A DNA stretch of 64,000 bases, from the IMG/VR virus record IMGVR_UViG_3300017991_000001, positions 1-64,000 of that record; one strand, 5' to 3'. The DNA is from a virus. Position 1 is the stretch's first letter. Every line of letters begins with the position of its first letter. This document shows, one piece after another, positions 14,102 through 23,116 of the stretch. Below the pieces are notes generated by a model. The model did no database searches. It was not told the DNA's origin and saw only the letters and a list, made by a program, of their open reading frames with translations. A program made the position numbers and the translations under genes.

Positions 14102-15493
14102 ATGGCTGGACACGGCTTGGAGTTCAAACGGTGGATGGAGCAAGTCGGGTATCGCCTGATGTACGGCGAGCCCGGCGACCTCCACTACGCGCTCTTCATG
14201 CAGAACATCTACATGCAGGAGAGCGGCCAGTTCCCCTTCCCGGCGGCGATTGCCTGCACGGACGAGGGGAAGATCGTCATGATGTTCAACAGTGCCTTCG
14301 TGGAACAGCTTCCGCTGGAAGCCGGGGTGGAGCTCCTCAAGCACGAGGTGCTCCACCTGATCCACGGGCACATCGCCTCGTTCAGGCGGGACGCGCTCAA
14401 CCGGTTCGGCGACATGATCGTGGCCCTCGCCTGCGACATCGCCGTCAACCAGCACATCGACGTGGATGTGATGGAGCGCTGTGGCATGCACCCGGTCACC
14501 CACGAGAAGTTCGGGCTGCCGGAGGACAAGACCGTCGAGTGGTACTGCGACGCCCTCTCCAAGATGGTGCGCGAGGGCAAGAGCGACGGCGAGCAGAAGA
14601 AGTACATCGACGGCTACGCCATGGGCCAGAGCGGCGGCGAAGGTGACGAGGAAGGCGAAGGCAAAGGCAAGGGCAGCGGCGTGGGCCACGGCCCGTGGGA
14701 GAAGATCGTCGACGACAAGGACGTGCCTGCGGACGTGATCGAGGGCAAGCTCGTCGAGGTCATCGAGCGCACCAAGTCGGAGGCGCAGTCACAGCGTGAA
14801 GGTTCCAAGGCCAGGGGCTGGGACAGCCACGACGCCAAGGAGCTGATCGCGGCGACCAAGCGCAAGCCGACCGTGCCGTGGCATGCGTACCTGCGCAGGC
14901 TGGAGTCGCGCAAGCGCAGCGAGGAGAAGATCCCGACCATCCACAAGGTCTCGCGACGGGGGCCGACGCCCCCGTACATGGGCCGCGTGCGGAAGTTCGG
15001 GCTCAGCATCTGGTTCGCGATCGATACTTCGGGTTCAATGGGTGCGAACGAGCTGTGCCTGGTGGACGCGGAGTTGAAGGGGATCGTGCAGCGGGGGGCC
15101 GACATCATGATCGTGCATTGCGATGCCGGCATCTCCAAGATCGAGCCCTACCATCCGCGGCGGGGCCTGAGTCAGTTCCACGGACGCGGCGGCACGGACT
15201 TCTCGCCGCCGCTGATCGAGCTGTTCAAGCAGCCGCAACACCTGAAGCCGGCCATGATCGTCTACTACACCGACGGTTACGGCTGCGCCTCCGGGTACCA
15301 GAAGTTCCTGAGTGACAACGGGTTCGACTGGGCCTGGAGCAAGGCGAAGGGAAGCACCAAGACCCCGTGCGGGGTCGAGGCGCTGTGGCTGCTGCCCGAG
15401 GGCTCAACGAGCCCCAAGAACTTTCACGGTTCGGTGCCCTTCGGCCACGTCGAGGTGGTGCCCAAACCCAGAGGGAGGCGTAAAGCCGGTTGA
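14102..15493 (+). CDS. Metallopeptidase-like/VWA-domain protein (DUF2201 type)
   Basis: 463 aa from ATG 14102, directly after the MoxR stop. KHEVLHLIHGH (about 79-89) is an HExxH-type zinc motif and ACDIAVNQH follows, as in the DUF2201 metallopeptidase-like domain. A Gly/Glu/Lys-rich linker (about 178-200) leads to a VWA domain with the MIDAS motif DTSGSMG (308-314) and a threonine-containing GGTDFSPP loop. Partner of the upstream ATPase. Proteolytic activity is not proven by the motif. Confidence 0.75.
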   Translation: MAGHGLEFKRWMEQVGYRLMYGEPGDLHYALFMQNIYMQESGQFPFPAAIACTDEGKIVMMFNSAFVEQLPLEAGVELLKHEVLHLIHGHIASFRRDALNRFGDMIVALACDIAVNQHIDVDVMERCGMHPVTHEKFGLPEDKTVEWYCDALSKMVREGKSDGEQKKYIDGYAMGQSGGEGDEEGEGKGKGSGVGHGPWEKIVDDKDVPADVIEGKLVEVIERTKSEAQSQREGSKARGWDSHDAKELIAATKRKPTVPWHAYLRRLESRKRSEEKIPTIHKVSRRGPTPPYMGRVRKFGLSIWFAIDTSGSMGANELCLVDAELKGIVQRGADIMIVHCDAGISKIEPYHPRRGLSQFHGRGGTDFSPPLIELFKQPQHLKPAMIVYYTDGYGCASGYQKFLSDNGFDWAWSKAKGSTKTPCGVEALWLLPEGSTSPKNFHGSVPFGHVEVVPKPRGRRKAG

Positions 15494-17169
15494 GCAACTT
15501 CTGGACGACCCTTGAAGTGCTGCACGAGTACTCCGACCTGTACCTGCCGACAATGGGCAGGAAGGAGTACAACAAGGCCACGTTCCGCGCCGCGCACACC
15601 TACAAGCCCTGGCAGACCGGGGCGAATTCGTATGTCTTTGCGAACGAGTGGGACCACGGCTTCAAGTACCTGCAGATGCTGAAGACGTTGCCGCGCGTGT
15701 TCGTGGTGGCGTCCAGCATCGCGCAGGAGACGTTCGACCTTTTCGGCGAGCGGCTGGTCAACTGCGTGGCCATCCCCGGCAACAAGATCCACAAGGGATC
15801 GCCGAACCACGCCTACTTCTTCCCGCTGCATTTCCATGCGGCCGTGTCCGACTGGATGTCTACCAGTACGGACAAGAAGTGGGCGAAGCTGCCCCGCCAC
15901 GGACACATGGCCTGGGTCGAGGGCAAGAAGTGGGAGCAGGAGAAGGTTTGCCTGGCGTGCGAGCACAACCTGGACATGGCCGCGGACCTGTGCCGCCCCA
16001 TGACCGGGACGTGCATGGGCCTGAAGGAACTGCCTTTCACGGTCCTGCCCGGACACACGGGCGAGGGGTTGGAGGAGGCCAGGGCGTGGTACATAGACCA
16101 CCCCATGAAGCTGGAGTATCTGGACTGCGGCGAGATCAACAGGCAGTTCACGTACATGGAGACGAAGAATGTCTCCACGCACGACGCGTTCGAGAAGCCG
16201 CACATGCTGAGCATAACGAACAACGAGGCGATGCTCAGGGAGCAACGCGACAACCGCTCCGTGCGGTCCGAGGCCGCGGCCCGGACGAAGAAGGTGAGGA
16301 CCTACCTGTGCGACGGCTGCATGCGCGCGGGGGAATACTGTTCCCACGCCGGAGGCGAGCGTTGCGACGGACCCTGGTACGGGGTCGACTACATCCCCGT
16401 TGCCGAGCAGTGCGAACCGTGGATGGTGTGGGCGCTGGAAGCGTCGGCCCACAACCCCGTCGACCTGCGCCACCGCGTGAGCAGGTGGAGCAACAGGCAC
16501 GGCAAGGAGTACACGTTCGCCGGCCCGCGCGGTGAGCACAAGATCGCCGCGGTCAGGCAGACGTCCCGCGAGACGGACATCGAATGCATACCCCTGAACA
16601 CGGCCTGCTTCGCGTTGGGGGTGCCCTGCTGCAATACCTGGAGGAACATCGAGCGGCACTCCGTTTATCTGAAGGACTACTACGGGTGGCCGCTGCCAGA
16701 CTGGGTGAAGGCGCTGGCCGTCACGCTGGTAGAGGGGCGGGGGCTGCACACCTACCGGCAGGCCATGTACCACGGCAGCATATCATATGACCTGTCGGGT
16801 CTGGATTTCAGCCACGCCAGCATCTACATGGAGTACTCCAAGGGTCGCTCTTGCGGGCCCTCGCACCGCGTCACCGGACTGGAGGACCTGTATGAGCTGC
16901 AGGCGCGCAAGGTCCACACGCGCGAGCGGGAGGAGCAGAACAAGAACCTCCATCAGCTGATCCTCGACCTGGGCGTGCGCATCACGGCGCGCTGCCATCA
17001 GTACGTCATTGAGAAGCATCCGCGGGCCTGGAAGAAGATGACCGCGGGACAATGGAAGCGCAGGGCCAACAAGGCGCTGCGTGACATTGGAGGGGCGAAG
17101 ATGATCCGCAAGCGCGGGACCTGGAGAGAGGACCTGCTTCGGGCGATGAAGGAGAATCCAAAGGTATGA
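15490..17169 (+). CDS. Large hypothetical protein with Cys/His clusters
   Basis: 559 aa from TTG 15490, overlapping the VWA gene stop in a TTGA junction. Contains CLACEHNLDMAADLC and CDGCMRAGEYCSHAGGERC clusters likely to bind metal. A region PRVFVVASSIAQETFDLFGERL is followed by GNKIHKG, a possible nucleotide-binding or methyl/ glycosyl transfer fold that I cannot assign. No family recognised. It is followed in the operon by a sugar nucleotidyltransferase. Confidence 0.7.
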   Translation: MSNFWTTLEVLHEYSDLYLPTMGRKEYNKATFRAAHTYKPWQTGANSYVFANEWDHGFKYLQMLKTLPRVFVVASSIAQETFDLFGERLVNCVAIPGNKIHKGSPNHAYFFPLHFHAAVSDWMSTSTDKKWAKLPRHGHMAWVEGKKWEQEKVCLACEHNLDMAADLCRPMTGTCMGLKELPFTVLPGHTGEGLEEARAWYIDHPMKLEYLDCGEINRQFTYMETKNVSTHDAFEKPHMLSITNNEAMLREQRDNRSVRSEAAARTKKVRTYLCDGCMRAGEYCSHAGGERCDGPWYGVDYIPVAEQCEPWMVWALEASAHNPVDLRHRVSRWSNRHGKEYTFAGPRGEHKIAAVRQTSRETDIECIPLNTACFALGVPCCNTWRNIERHSVYLKDYYGWPLPDWVKALAVTLVEGRGLHTYRQAMYHGSISYDLSGLDFSHASIYMEYSKGRSCGPSHRVTGLEDLYELQARKVHTREREEQNKNLHQLILDLGVRITARCHQYVIEKHPRAWKKMTAGQWKRRANKALRDIGGAKMIRKRGTWREDLLRAMKENPKV

Positions 17170-17678
17170 ACGAGGCGATCGTGCTCCATTCAATCAGGGC
17201 CGTCAAGGCGTGGAGGAAGTTGATGGGCGCCACGCCGGTCATCTGGACCAACGGCTGCTTTGACCTTTTCCACCTGGGGCACGTATCGTTCCTCAACGAC
17301 GCCAAACAGGCTGACGAACACGGGGCGGGCGCGCTCATTGTCGGGGTCAACTCCGACGAGAGCGTGACCCGCCTGAAGGGGCCCGGCCGTCCCGTGCTGC
17401 CGCTGATCCATCGCGTGCACCTGGTGGCTTCCCACCGGGCCGTGGACGCGGTGGTGCCGTTCAGCGGGGACAAGCCGCTCAGCTACATCGAGGCGGCCGA
17501 GCCGGACTGGATCGTGAAGGACGAGTCCTACCGCGACAAGGTCGTGGTGGGCGGAGAGCTGGCACGCAAGGGCGTGCGGTACGCCCGGTTTCACAAGATA
17601 GCCGACATCGGCTCGACCACGGACATCGTCGAGCGCATCAGGGAGCTTGAGGGATGGAAGACGAAGACGCACCCGTAG
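17166..17678 (+). CDS. Heptose-1-phosphate adenylyltransferase-like nucleotidyltransferase
   Basis: 170 aa. TNGCFDLFHLGHVSFL holds the HxGH signature of the cytidylyltransferase-like superfamily. VGVNSDESVTRLKGPGRP and DAVVPFSGDKPLSYIEAAEPD follow the C-terminal domain of HldE/RfaE almost point by point; STTDIVERIR corresponds to its nucleotide-binding ISTT motif. That enzyme makes ADP-heptose from heptose-1-phosphate and ATP. The usual KGGDY is VKDESY here, so the sugar may differ. ATGA-type overlap with the preceding gene. Confidence 0.8.
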   Translation: MNEAIVLHSIRAVKAWRKLMGATPVIWTNGCFDLFHLGHVSFLNDAKQADEHGAGALIVGVNSDESVTRLKGPGRPVLPLIHRVHLVASHRAVDAVVPFSGDKPLSYIEAAEPDWIVKDESYRDKVVVGGELARKGVRYARFHKIADIGSTTDIVERIRELEGWKTKTHP

Positions 17679-18154
17679 TCACCCCGCAGACCTCCGAGCA
17701 GCTGCTCAACGACATCAGGGCGTTGCTCGACATCCTGAACCTGAACGTGCCGGACGAGGCCGGGCCGCTGATCACCAGCATGAGCGAGCGGATCGACAAG
17801 CACCTGGCCGTGCTGAAGGCCCGGCGCGAGGAGCGTGCGATATCAGAAGAGAAGCAAAGCGAGGCGATGGAGAAGATGAGGGCGCTGCTGCAGCAGGATC
17901 TCGTTTCCAAACAGACGGTCGCGGAGAAGTGGGCTACGCAGGGAACGATCTCGCGGGCCGAGGCCGAAGCCTCCAATATGCAGCCGCCCTCCAACGAGGA
18001 TGATGCCCGGATCGAAGCGCTGGCCGAAGCGTTGAACGAGGCCGGCGTGGACCCGGAGGAGCTCACGGAAGACCCTCTTGAAGACAACACAGCCAAAAAG
18101 GGGATAAGAAGCTTGGGAGACATACGCAGGGCGTTGGGAAGACTGATCACGTGA
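17654..18154 (+). CDS. Hypothetical coiled-coil protein
   Basis: 166 aa, acidic and helical, with a likely coiled coil around residues 50-100 (ERIDKHLAVLKARREERAI). No recognised family. Overlaps genes on both sides (25 bp and 4 bp), so it belongs to the same operon. Confidence 0.6.
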   Translation: MEDEDAPVVTPQTSEQLLNDIRALLDILNLNVPDEAGPLITSMSERIDKHLAVLKARREERAISEEKQSEAMEKMRALLQQDLVSKQTVAEKWATQGTISRAEAEASNMQPPSNEDDARIEALAEALNEAGVDPEELTEDPLEDNTAKKGIRSLGDIRRALGRLIT

Positions 18155-18468
18155 GCAGTAAACGTTGTGAGCTGTGCGTTGGACAGAGCTGGGTCATGGC
18201 CCTGATCGATGACGGACAGATTCGCATCGACGCCTGCTGGGACTGCAACCCCAACGGGAAGATCGACAGGGTGAAAGCCATGGAGAAGGTCAACATGATG
18301 ATCGACTTGTGGCCCCAGGTTATTGACACGCTGACGACCGCCCAGACGGCCTTCGAGGTGGCCGACATGAACATGGTCGAACCTGAAGTGGGTGAACTTC
18401 GCATCTGCGCGGAGCAGGCCGGCGTGCTTCGGGATCTTTTGAAGAAGATGCGGACGCTCGTACCGTGA
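18151..18468 (+). CDS. Small Cys4 zinc-ribbon protein, copy 1
   Basis: 105 aa from GTG 18151. CELC near the N-terminus and CWDC about 20 residues later form a Cys4 zinc site, followed by a helical domain. It is a tandem paralogue of the next gene (CKYC ... CRTCNPG), with a similar length and helix pattern. Overlap GTGA on both sides. Confidence 0.65.
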   Translation: MSSKRCELCVGQSWVMALIDDGQIRIDACWDCNPNGKIDRVKAMEKVNMMIDLWPQVIDTLTTAQTAFEVADMNMVEPEVGELRICAEQAGVLRDLLKKMRTLVP

Positions 18469-18818
18469 GCGAGGACGTGTGCAAGTACTGCCACGGACGC
18501 CAGTGGCTGATCCGAACCATAGCCAGGGGGCAGTTGGTCGTGGAGAACTGCCGCACCTGCAACCCGGGTAGCGCTCCCAGCCTGGCCAAAGCCGTCATAG
18601 ACATCCAGGAGATGAGCCAAATCTGGCCCGACCTGGTCGCCTTCATGAAGGACATCGTGCGGGTGATGGAGATGGCGGACTACTGCCTGAAGCCCGACGT
18701 GGAGTTCACCTTCGACCACCACATCGACAAGGCGCACGCGCTGCTCAAGCGCATACGGATTGCGGACTATCGGACAGATCCAACATCCCGTACATCTGGA
18801 GGTAGCGGGTCGCCTTGA
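18465..18818 (+). CDS. Small Cys4 zinc-ribbon protein, copy 2
   Basis: 117 aa from GTG 18465; CKYCHGRQW and CRTCNPG are the zinc ligands, shared with the preceding gene. The alignment with its paralogue ends near LLKRIR; the last 20 residues read over the 3' end of the convergent minus gene (74 bp overlap), which suggests that the original C-terminus was replaced when that gene arrived. Confidence 0.65.
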   Translation: MSEDVCKYCHGRQWLIRTIARGQLVVENCRTCNPGSAPSLAKAVIDIQEMSQIWPDLVAFMKDIVRVMEMADYCLKPDVEFTFDHHIDKAHALLKRIRIADYRTDPTSRTSGGSGSP

Positions 18819-19704
18819 TGAACTTGCGCACCCCGTCGACGTGCTCATCGTAGATCCACGCCGGGAACGGATAGAACCTGCGCAGGGCTTCGGCCACGGG
18901 CAGGCTCTCGTGGCGCTCGAGCACAATGGGGCCGCTGATGCGGTCCAGGCCCCTCATCTGCAGCCTGGGCGGCGTGTAGCAGGGCCCCTGGTGGAAGTAG
19001 GACGCCTGTAGGCGAAGCTCTTCCCCTGAGCGTACGGGTGTGGTTACCCGGATTCCCTTGGAAAACTCTCTCAGGCGGCTCCCTGGCGTGACTACGGCCC
19101 CATTCTCGCGGGGGACGTGCCGGATCGCCTTGTTGAGGCGTTGGACGAAGTCAGCTCGGTGTGGACGGCTGACGGCCGCATCCTCGGTGGTGCACATGTA
19201 GCGGGTGACGCACACCTTCTCACCCAGTCCAAGACCTTTGCGCACACCGCGCAGCTTCGAGCGTGGCTTGACCTCTTCCTCGGAGGAGAGCAGCTGCATG
19301 ATGTCGTCGAAGCGTCTCATCCAGCACCACACGCAAATAGGCTGGCCACAATGGTTTCCGGTCGGGTTGTCGGCGTAGTAGGTCTTGCTCGTCCACTTGC
19401 CACCGGACGGCCTGCAGTTCTGAATAAGCCAAGCCTTGTCGTAGCCTGCCTTTCGGAGAGCGACGGCAAGCTCTATCTGTTCGCGGCCGAGGGCGAACAA
19501 GCGTCTGGCCGTGTGTGCCTGCCAACGCGTACCGTGGTCGCGGTCGCGGCGTGAGAAGCGTTGGAGCTGTCCTTTGTAGTATCGCCAGCCACACTTGTAA
19601 GCTCGACGGAGGAAGGGGTGGTCGGCGAAGAGTTGGTCGAGGGTGGAGAGGAGGTCGGCGTAGCGGGGGTAGATGTCCTTGAGTTCCCAGGCGATGGCGT
19701 CCAA
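18745..19704 (-). CDS. Lone minus-strand gene, basic Cys-containing protein
   Basis: 319 aa from TTG 19704, chosen for AGGAGGAAAAACC directly upstream; the longer frame lacks a ribosome site. Strongly basic. HCGQPICVWCWMRRFDDIM has a CxxC and recalls the Cys/His-rich part of replication initiators, but I see no clear catalytic motif. It is the only minus gene among about 50 kb of plus genes and has its own promoter with operator-like palindrome. A moron or mobile cargo gene is inferred. Confidence 0.6.
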   Translation of the reverse strand: MDAIAWELKDIYPRYADLLSTLDQLFADHPFLRRAYKCGWRYYKGQLQRFSRRDRDHGTRWQAHTARRLFALGREQIELAVALRKAGYDKAWLIQNCRPSGGKWTSKTYYADNPTGNHCGQPICVWCWMRRFDDIMQLLSSEEEVKPRSKLRGVRKGLGLGEKVCVTRYMCTTEDAAVSRPHRADFVQRLNKAIRHVPRENGAVVTPGSRLREFSKGIRVTTPVRSGEELRLQASYFHQGPCYTPPRLQMRGLDRISGPIVLERHESLPVAEALRRFYPFPAWIYDEHVDGVRKFIKATRYLQMYGMLDLSDSPQSVCA

Positions 19705-19755
19705 GGTTTTTCCTCCTGAGGAAAGGGGGCGACGTTGCGCCCTTCCGGTAGGTGT

Positions 19756-19782
19756 TACTAGCATTATTATAAGACTAGTAAT
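19756..19782 (-). promoter_or_regulatory. Promoter with operator palindrome for the minus gene
   Basis: The inverted repeat TTACTAG-N13-CTAGTAA encloses a perfect TATAAT on the minus strand, in an AT-rich patch that stands out from the GC-rich surroundings. The position of the palindrome over the -10 suggests repression by a dimeric regulator. A hairpin GGAACCCC-GCAA-GGGGGTTTCC lies next to it (19796-19817). Confidence 0.6.
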
Positions 19783-19955
19783 AGCTACCGTACGGAACCC
19801 CGCAAGGGGGTTTCCGCAACTTTTAGAGAAAAAACCTACTGCACCATGGTATGGGACTGAAAAGGGATCGAATCGGTACTGAAACGGAACCTGCGTGCAC
19901 TCGTGATTAACACTGTGGGGTACGCGCCACATAGGAACCTGGACAAGGAGGGTTG

Positions 19956-20528
19956 ATGGCAGGGATCATCGACAAGTTGGTTGTGAAGGCCGAAGAGAAG
20001 AAGTTGCAGGAGAGCATCCTGTCCAAGCGGCAGGAGCGGCGACTCATTTACGCCGCGGAGATGTTGCAGCCGATCGGCGCGGCCTGGTTTGAGCGGCTGC
20101 GGGAAAGGCTGTCACCGCTAAATCCTTACAAGTGCGAGACCATCGAGGGTTTTGCCAGGCGGACTACCCTGGTGCTCGGCAGCATCCGCATCCACGCCCA
20201 GGAAAAGGATGACCCGTTTCCCATATCGTGGGGCGTCCTCTACAACAACGACGAACACGTGCTCAGTATGCACTACTACCACGGCCAGTGGGGCGACACG
20301 CACGACAGGAAGACCTTTCCGATCGAGCTGGCCGTCGTGGACGACGAGCGGTTTCACGCCTTCCTGGACGAGACGTGGGCGTTCATCGAGGCCAACCTGG
20401 AGGAGGCCTGCAAGAGCAAGGGTAACTGGGAGGGCGTGACGACGAAGGTCGGGGCCTACGCCATCTCCTACTGGGACCACTTCAAGTTTGAGCCCAAGGT
20501 CAGCCTGACAGCGGGGCTGGACCTGTGA
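19956..20528 (+). CDS. Hypothetical protein
   Basis: 190 aa from ATG 19956 with AAGGAG upstream. Contains a likely beta-rich core (FPISWGVLYNNDEHVLSMHYY) and an acidic helical C-terminus. First gene of the plus-strand run that resumes after the lone minus gene. No family recognised. Confidence 0.65.
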   Translation: MAGIIDKLVVKAEEKKLQESILSKRQERRLIYAAEMLQPIGAAWFERLRERLSPLNPYKCETIEGFARRTTLVLGSIRIHAQEKDDPFPISWGVLYNNDEHVLSMHYYHGQWGDTHDRKTFPIELAVVDDERFHAFLDETWAFIEANLEEACKSKGNWEGVTTKVGAYAISYWDHFKFEPKVSLTAGLDL

Positions 20529-21019
20529 TCGCGATGGCTGCAAGCACCGTGGACCCGGTGGTCGAGCATGAGGTGATCGAGCGTTTGTGGCGTATGGGGC
20601 AGCACGAGCAGTGGGATTACATGCGCTGGATATCCAACCCCAAGTGCGAGAGCGGGGAGGGGGAGTACTGTCTGGACTGCGTCGTTATCCAGTGTTACGT
20701 GAACCGCAACAAGGACCGGAGGCGCAAGCGCAGGCACCGGGAACGGATGACCCGCGTCTGTGGCTACAACGACTACATGGAGATGAACCATACGCCCTAC
20801 TGCGAACGATGCGGCGTGTTGCTCTACTTCTCCCCGACGTCCTGTTGGATCGAGGAGGAGATCCGTTACCTGAAGGAGATAGACACGAAGGACGGATTGG
20901 ACGTCAGGGAGGCCGCGGTCATCCATAACATGATGACCTGCGGCGGCGAATACGACTACAAAAAGGAAAAGTGGTGGCCTCTGCTGGGGCCCGAGCTTGT
21001 CCGTTTACTGGGGGTGTGA
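20525..21019 (+). CDS. Hypothetical Cys-rich protein
   Basis: 164 aa from GTG 20525, GTGA overlap. CESGEGEYCLDC and CERCGVLLYF are candidate zinc ligands around a basic RRRKRRHRERM stretch; this could be an RNA- or DNA-binding protein. Unknown family. Confidence 0.6.
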   Translation: MIAMAASTVDPVVEHEVIERLWRMGQHEQWDYMRWISNPKCESGEGEYCLDCVVIQCYVNRNKDRRRKRRHRERMTRVCGYNDYMEMNHTPYCERCGVLLYFSPTSCWIEEEIRYLKEIDTKDGLDVREAAVIHNMMTCGGEYDYKKEKWWPLLGPELVRLLGV

Positions 21020-21022
21020 CAC

Positions 21023-21205
21023 GTGAGCGAAGAGGCCGTCAAGGCCATTTCCGTCGTCGTAGGCATCCTGGCCGGCATACCGCTCGGCTTCTACCTGGCG
21101 ATGCTGCTGGTGTTCAAGGACTGGAACCCCAAGCGGGGTATCGAGCGCTGGATACACGAGGTCGTCCGCGAGGCGATCGAAAAAGTGAACAGGGATCTCA
21201 AGTGA
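21023..21205 (+). CDS. Small single-pass membrane protein
   Basis: 60 aa from GTG 21023. A hydrophobic segment (about 8-31, VVVGILAGIPLGFYLAMLLVF) is followed by a basic cytoplasmic-type helix. Overlaps the next start by a GTGA junction. Confidence 0.6.
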   Translation: MSEEAVKAISVVVGILAGIPLGFYLAMLLVFKDWNPKRGIERWIHEVVREAIEKVNRDLK

Positions 21206-21594
21206 AGGACCCCAAGCACCCGCTGGGCAAGATCCAGCGAGGCGTGCGGCCGGCGCAGGGCGTCAGGCCCAAGCACATCAGCGAGCTGGTCGTACCGGAC
21301 ATGTGGCATGTCGCCATGTACCTCAAGCGAAAGCCAAAGCCCATCAACGAGACGTGGGGCGACCTGGTCCTGGAATGCTGGCACATGTGCCACGACCTGT
21401 ACAACCATGTCAAGGACCACATGATCGACGATGACGCCCAGCTCAACCACGGGCGGAGGAGAAGGGAGAAATGGCAAGAACGGACAAGCTCGGCACGACG
21501 GCGACGACGGTCTACACCGAGGACGACTGGACGGTCGTCCGGTACCACCAGACGGATGTCGTGCGCTTCAGGGAAGGCGGACCGATCATCCTGA
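21202..21594 (+). CDS. Hypothetical protein
   Basis: 130 aa from GTG 21202. The N-terminal 90 residues (PKHISELVVPDMWHVAMYL, WGDLVLECWHMCHDLY) look like a folded helical domain. The last 40 residues are R/S/T-rich and overlap the next gene by 124 bp, so the effective protein may be shorter. Confidence 0.5.
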   Translation: MKDPKHPLGKIQRGVRPAQGVRPKHISELVVPDMWHVAMYLKRKPKPINETWGDLVLECWHMCHDLYNHVKDHMIDDDAQLNHGRRRREKWQERTSSARRRRRSTPRTTGRSSGTTRRMSCASGKADRSS

Positions 21595-21812
21595 ACACGG
21601 GCGGTTACCGCACGGTGACCACCAAGCTGCGCATGAACCAGGCGTCCAGCCAGTTCGGGCTGGGCTATCGTGTGTCCCAGAACAACTTCACGTGGTACGT
21701 GGACTTCGAGGACAAGTGCCACGTGTTCGCGGAGGACACGCTGGTGCTGGGCGAGGAAAAGATGCCCACTCAATTCAGCAGGAGGGAAAGGGAGAAACGT
21801 GACCGTAGATGA
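21471..21812 (+). CDS. Hypothetical beta-rich protein
   Basis: 113 aa from ATG 21471 (GGGAGAA upstream). Reads like a small beta-barrel: YHQTDVVRFREGGPIILNTGGY, then YRVSQNNFTWYVDFEDKCHVF. Unknown phage family. Confidence 0.65.
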   Translation: MARTDKLGTTATTVYTEDDWTVVRYHQTDVVRFREGGPIILNTGGYRTVTTKLRMNQASSQFGLGYRVSQNNFTWYVDFEDKCHVFAEDTLVLGEEKMPTQFSRREREKRDRR

Positions 21813-22215
21813 GATCATGAAGGTCGTGGACAGCGGGTACCCGGACGGCGCCGTTGGGTTGCACTACAAGGCGTTGCGTAAGGGGCACCAGCACGGTTCG
21901 CGACAGGCGGGGGACACGCTGGCGCTGGCGGTGGCCACGGAGTTGAAGGAGACGCAGGACGAGCTGGACAAGGATGCCGACGGTGGCGAGGTGTCCAGCG
22001 GCGAGCGGCTGTACGACGCCATCCAGAAGATGGAGGTGTTCGTGCAGGACATCGAGGGCGTGCTCAGGGCGCTGAGGACGAAGCTGACGGGCACGGGCGA
22101 GGCGATCACCTGCAAGCTGTGCGGCAACGAGGCGCTGTCCAAGACGGCGCACGCCCACCAGGGCGGCCACGTGGGGGAGTGTTGTTGGGACGAGAGGCTT
22201 AAGAACACGGAATGA
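21799..22215 (+). CDS. Hypothetical protein with C-terminal CxxC site
   Basis: 138 aa from GTG 21799 with GGGAGAAAC before it. Helical middle (LYDAIQKMEVFVQDIEGVL) and a C-terminal CKLC...ECCW cluster with intervening His residues, a likely zinc site. Overlaps neighbours by 14 and 4 bp. Confidence 0.6.
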   Translation: MTVDEIMKVVDSGYPDGAVGLHYKALRKGHQHGSRQAGDTLALAVATELKETQDELDKDADGGEVSSGERLYDAIQKMEVFVQDIEGVLRALRTKLTGTGEAITCKLCGNEALSKTAHAHQGGHVGECCWDERLKNTE

Positions 22216-22496
22216 CGAACGTAACGAAACTGCTCGAGGCCCTCCACGCGGAGTGGCCGACGTTAGCCGGCGCCCACCACGGGATCACCATCCGTGACGA
22301 GGCGCTGCAGGGGATGAAGCTCAGGGAGCCGCTGGTGCTGACACTGGCGGTGGGCCCGAACCGTTCGCCGCGGACGTTCTTCATGTCCGACGAGGACCTG
22401 ACCCGTCCGCCGGGCGAGATCATCGAGACCTTCTACATGCTGCTCAAGGACGAGCCGCGCAAGCCCAAGAAACGGGGCAGGAGCAAGAGGAAATGA
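22212..22496 (+). CDS. Hypothetical protein with basic tail
   Basis: 94 aa, ATGA overlaps at both ends. Alpha-beta core, then a KPKKRGRSKRK tail suited to nucleic-acid contact. No family recognised. Confidence 0.6.
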   Translation: MTNVTKLLEALHAEWPTLAGAHHGITIRDEALQGMKLREPLVLTLAVGPNRSPRTFFMSDEDLTRPPGEIIETFYMLLKDEPRKPKKRGRSKRK

Positions 22497-23089
22497 TTGA
22501 TAATCCTGGTGTTCCCATGGAGGTGATACGGGAGCAGAGGGGTCGTTACAGTTCGCGTTGGATGAAGGTGCTGCATGCTGCAGGTTTGCCTCTTTCTATC
22601 ATGTTTGCAGCGGACAAGTTGGGCATACCCAAGCGCACGCTTGTGAGCCGCCTCCGTCGCGGAGACACGGGGGAAGCTTTGCGGCGTCCGCTACAAGACA
22701 GGCCTTGGCACGCTTCGGACGAGCTTGCTGCTATAAAAGACAAGCTTTCCAGTCGTGCCAGGACGAGCACCGCCTTCAAGCGTTCGCAGAGTTATGCTCA
22801 TGTTTTGGAGCAGTTGGGACTACCGCCCAACATTCCTCAAGCTGCCCTGCAGTTGGGGGTTTCCGAGAATACGTTCAAGAAGCGACTGAACAGGTGCCAG
22901 GAGGCGTATGACGCCTCTTGGGCGTTGGAGAGTCTGGAGTTCGTACGGAAGAGGCACGACAACGGCAAATGCGACAAGGACGAGCTGTCCGAGTCAGAGC
23001 GTAAGGCTGTCAGGGCAATGAGGCGGCTTCGCCCGTGCGTGCCCAGGTTGCTGCGGCCGGCGAGGGCGTACAACACGGCGCCTACGTGA
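22493..23089 (+). CDS. Putative DNA-binding protein with two HTH segments
   Basis: 198 aa from ATG 22493. Two similar helix-turn-helix stretches: MFAADKLGIPKRTLVSRLRR and IPQAALQLGVSENTFKKRL. Basic overall. Codon use is a little less GC-biased than its neighbours, which may mark later acquisition. A strong terminator follows 27 bp after the stop. Confidence 0.65.
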   Translation: MIDNPGVPMEVIREQRGRYSSRWMKVLHAAGLPLSIMFAADKLGIPKRTLVSRLRRGDTGEALRRPLQDRPWHASDELAAIKDKLSSRARTSTAFKRSQSYAHVLEQLGLPPNIPQAALQLGVSENTFKKRLNRCQEAYDASWALESLEFVRKRHDNGKCDKDELSESERKAVRAMRRLRPCVPRLLRPARAYNTAPT

Positions 23090-23116
23090 AGCAGGGCCAA
23101 AAAGAAAAAAGAGATT

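Noticed and set aside
12967-14127. 386-codon minus ORF opposite the MoxR gene
   Set aside because: Antisense shadow; the plus strand has clear Walker motifs.
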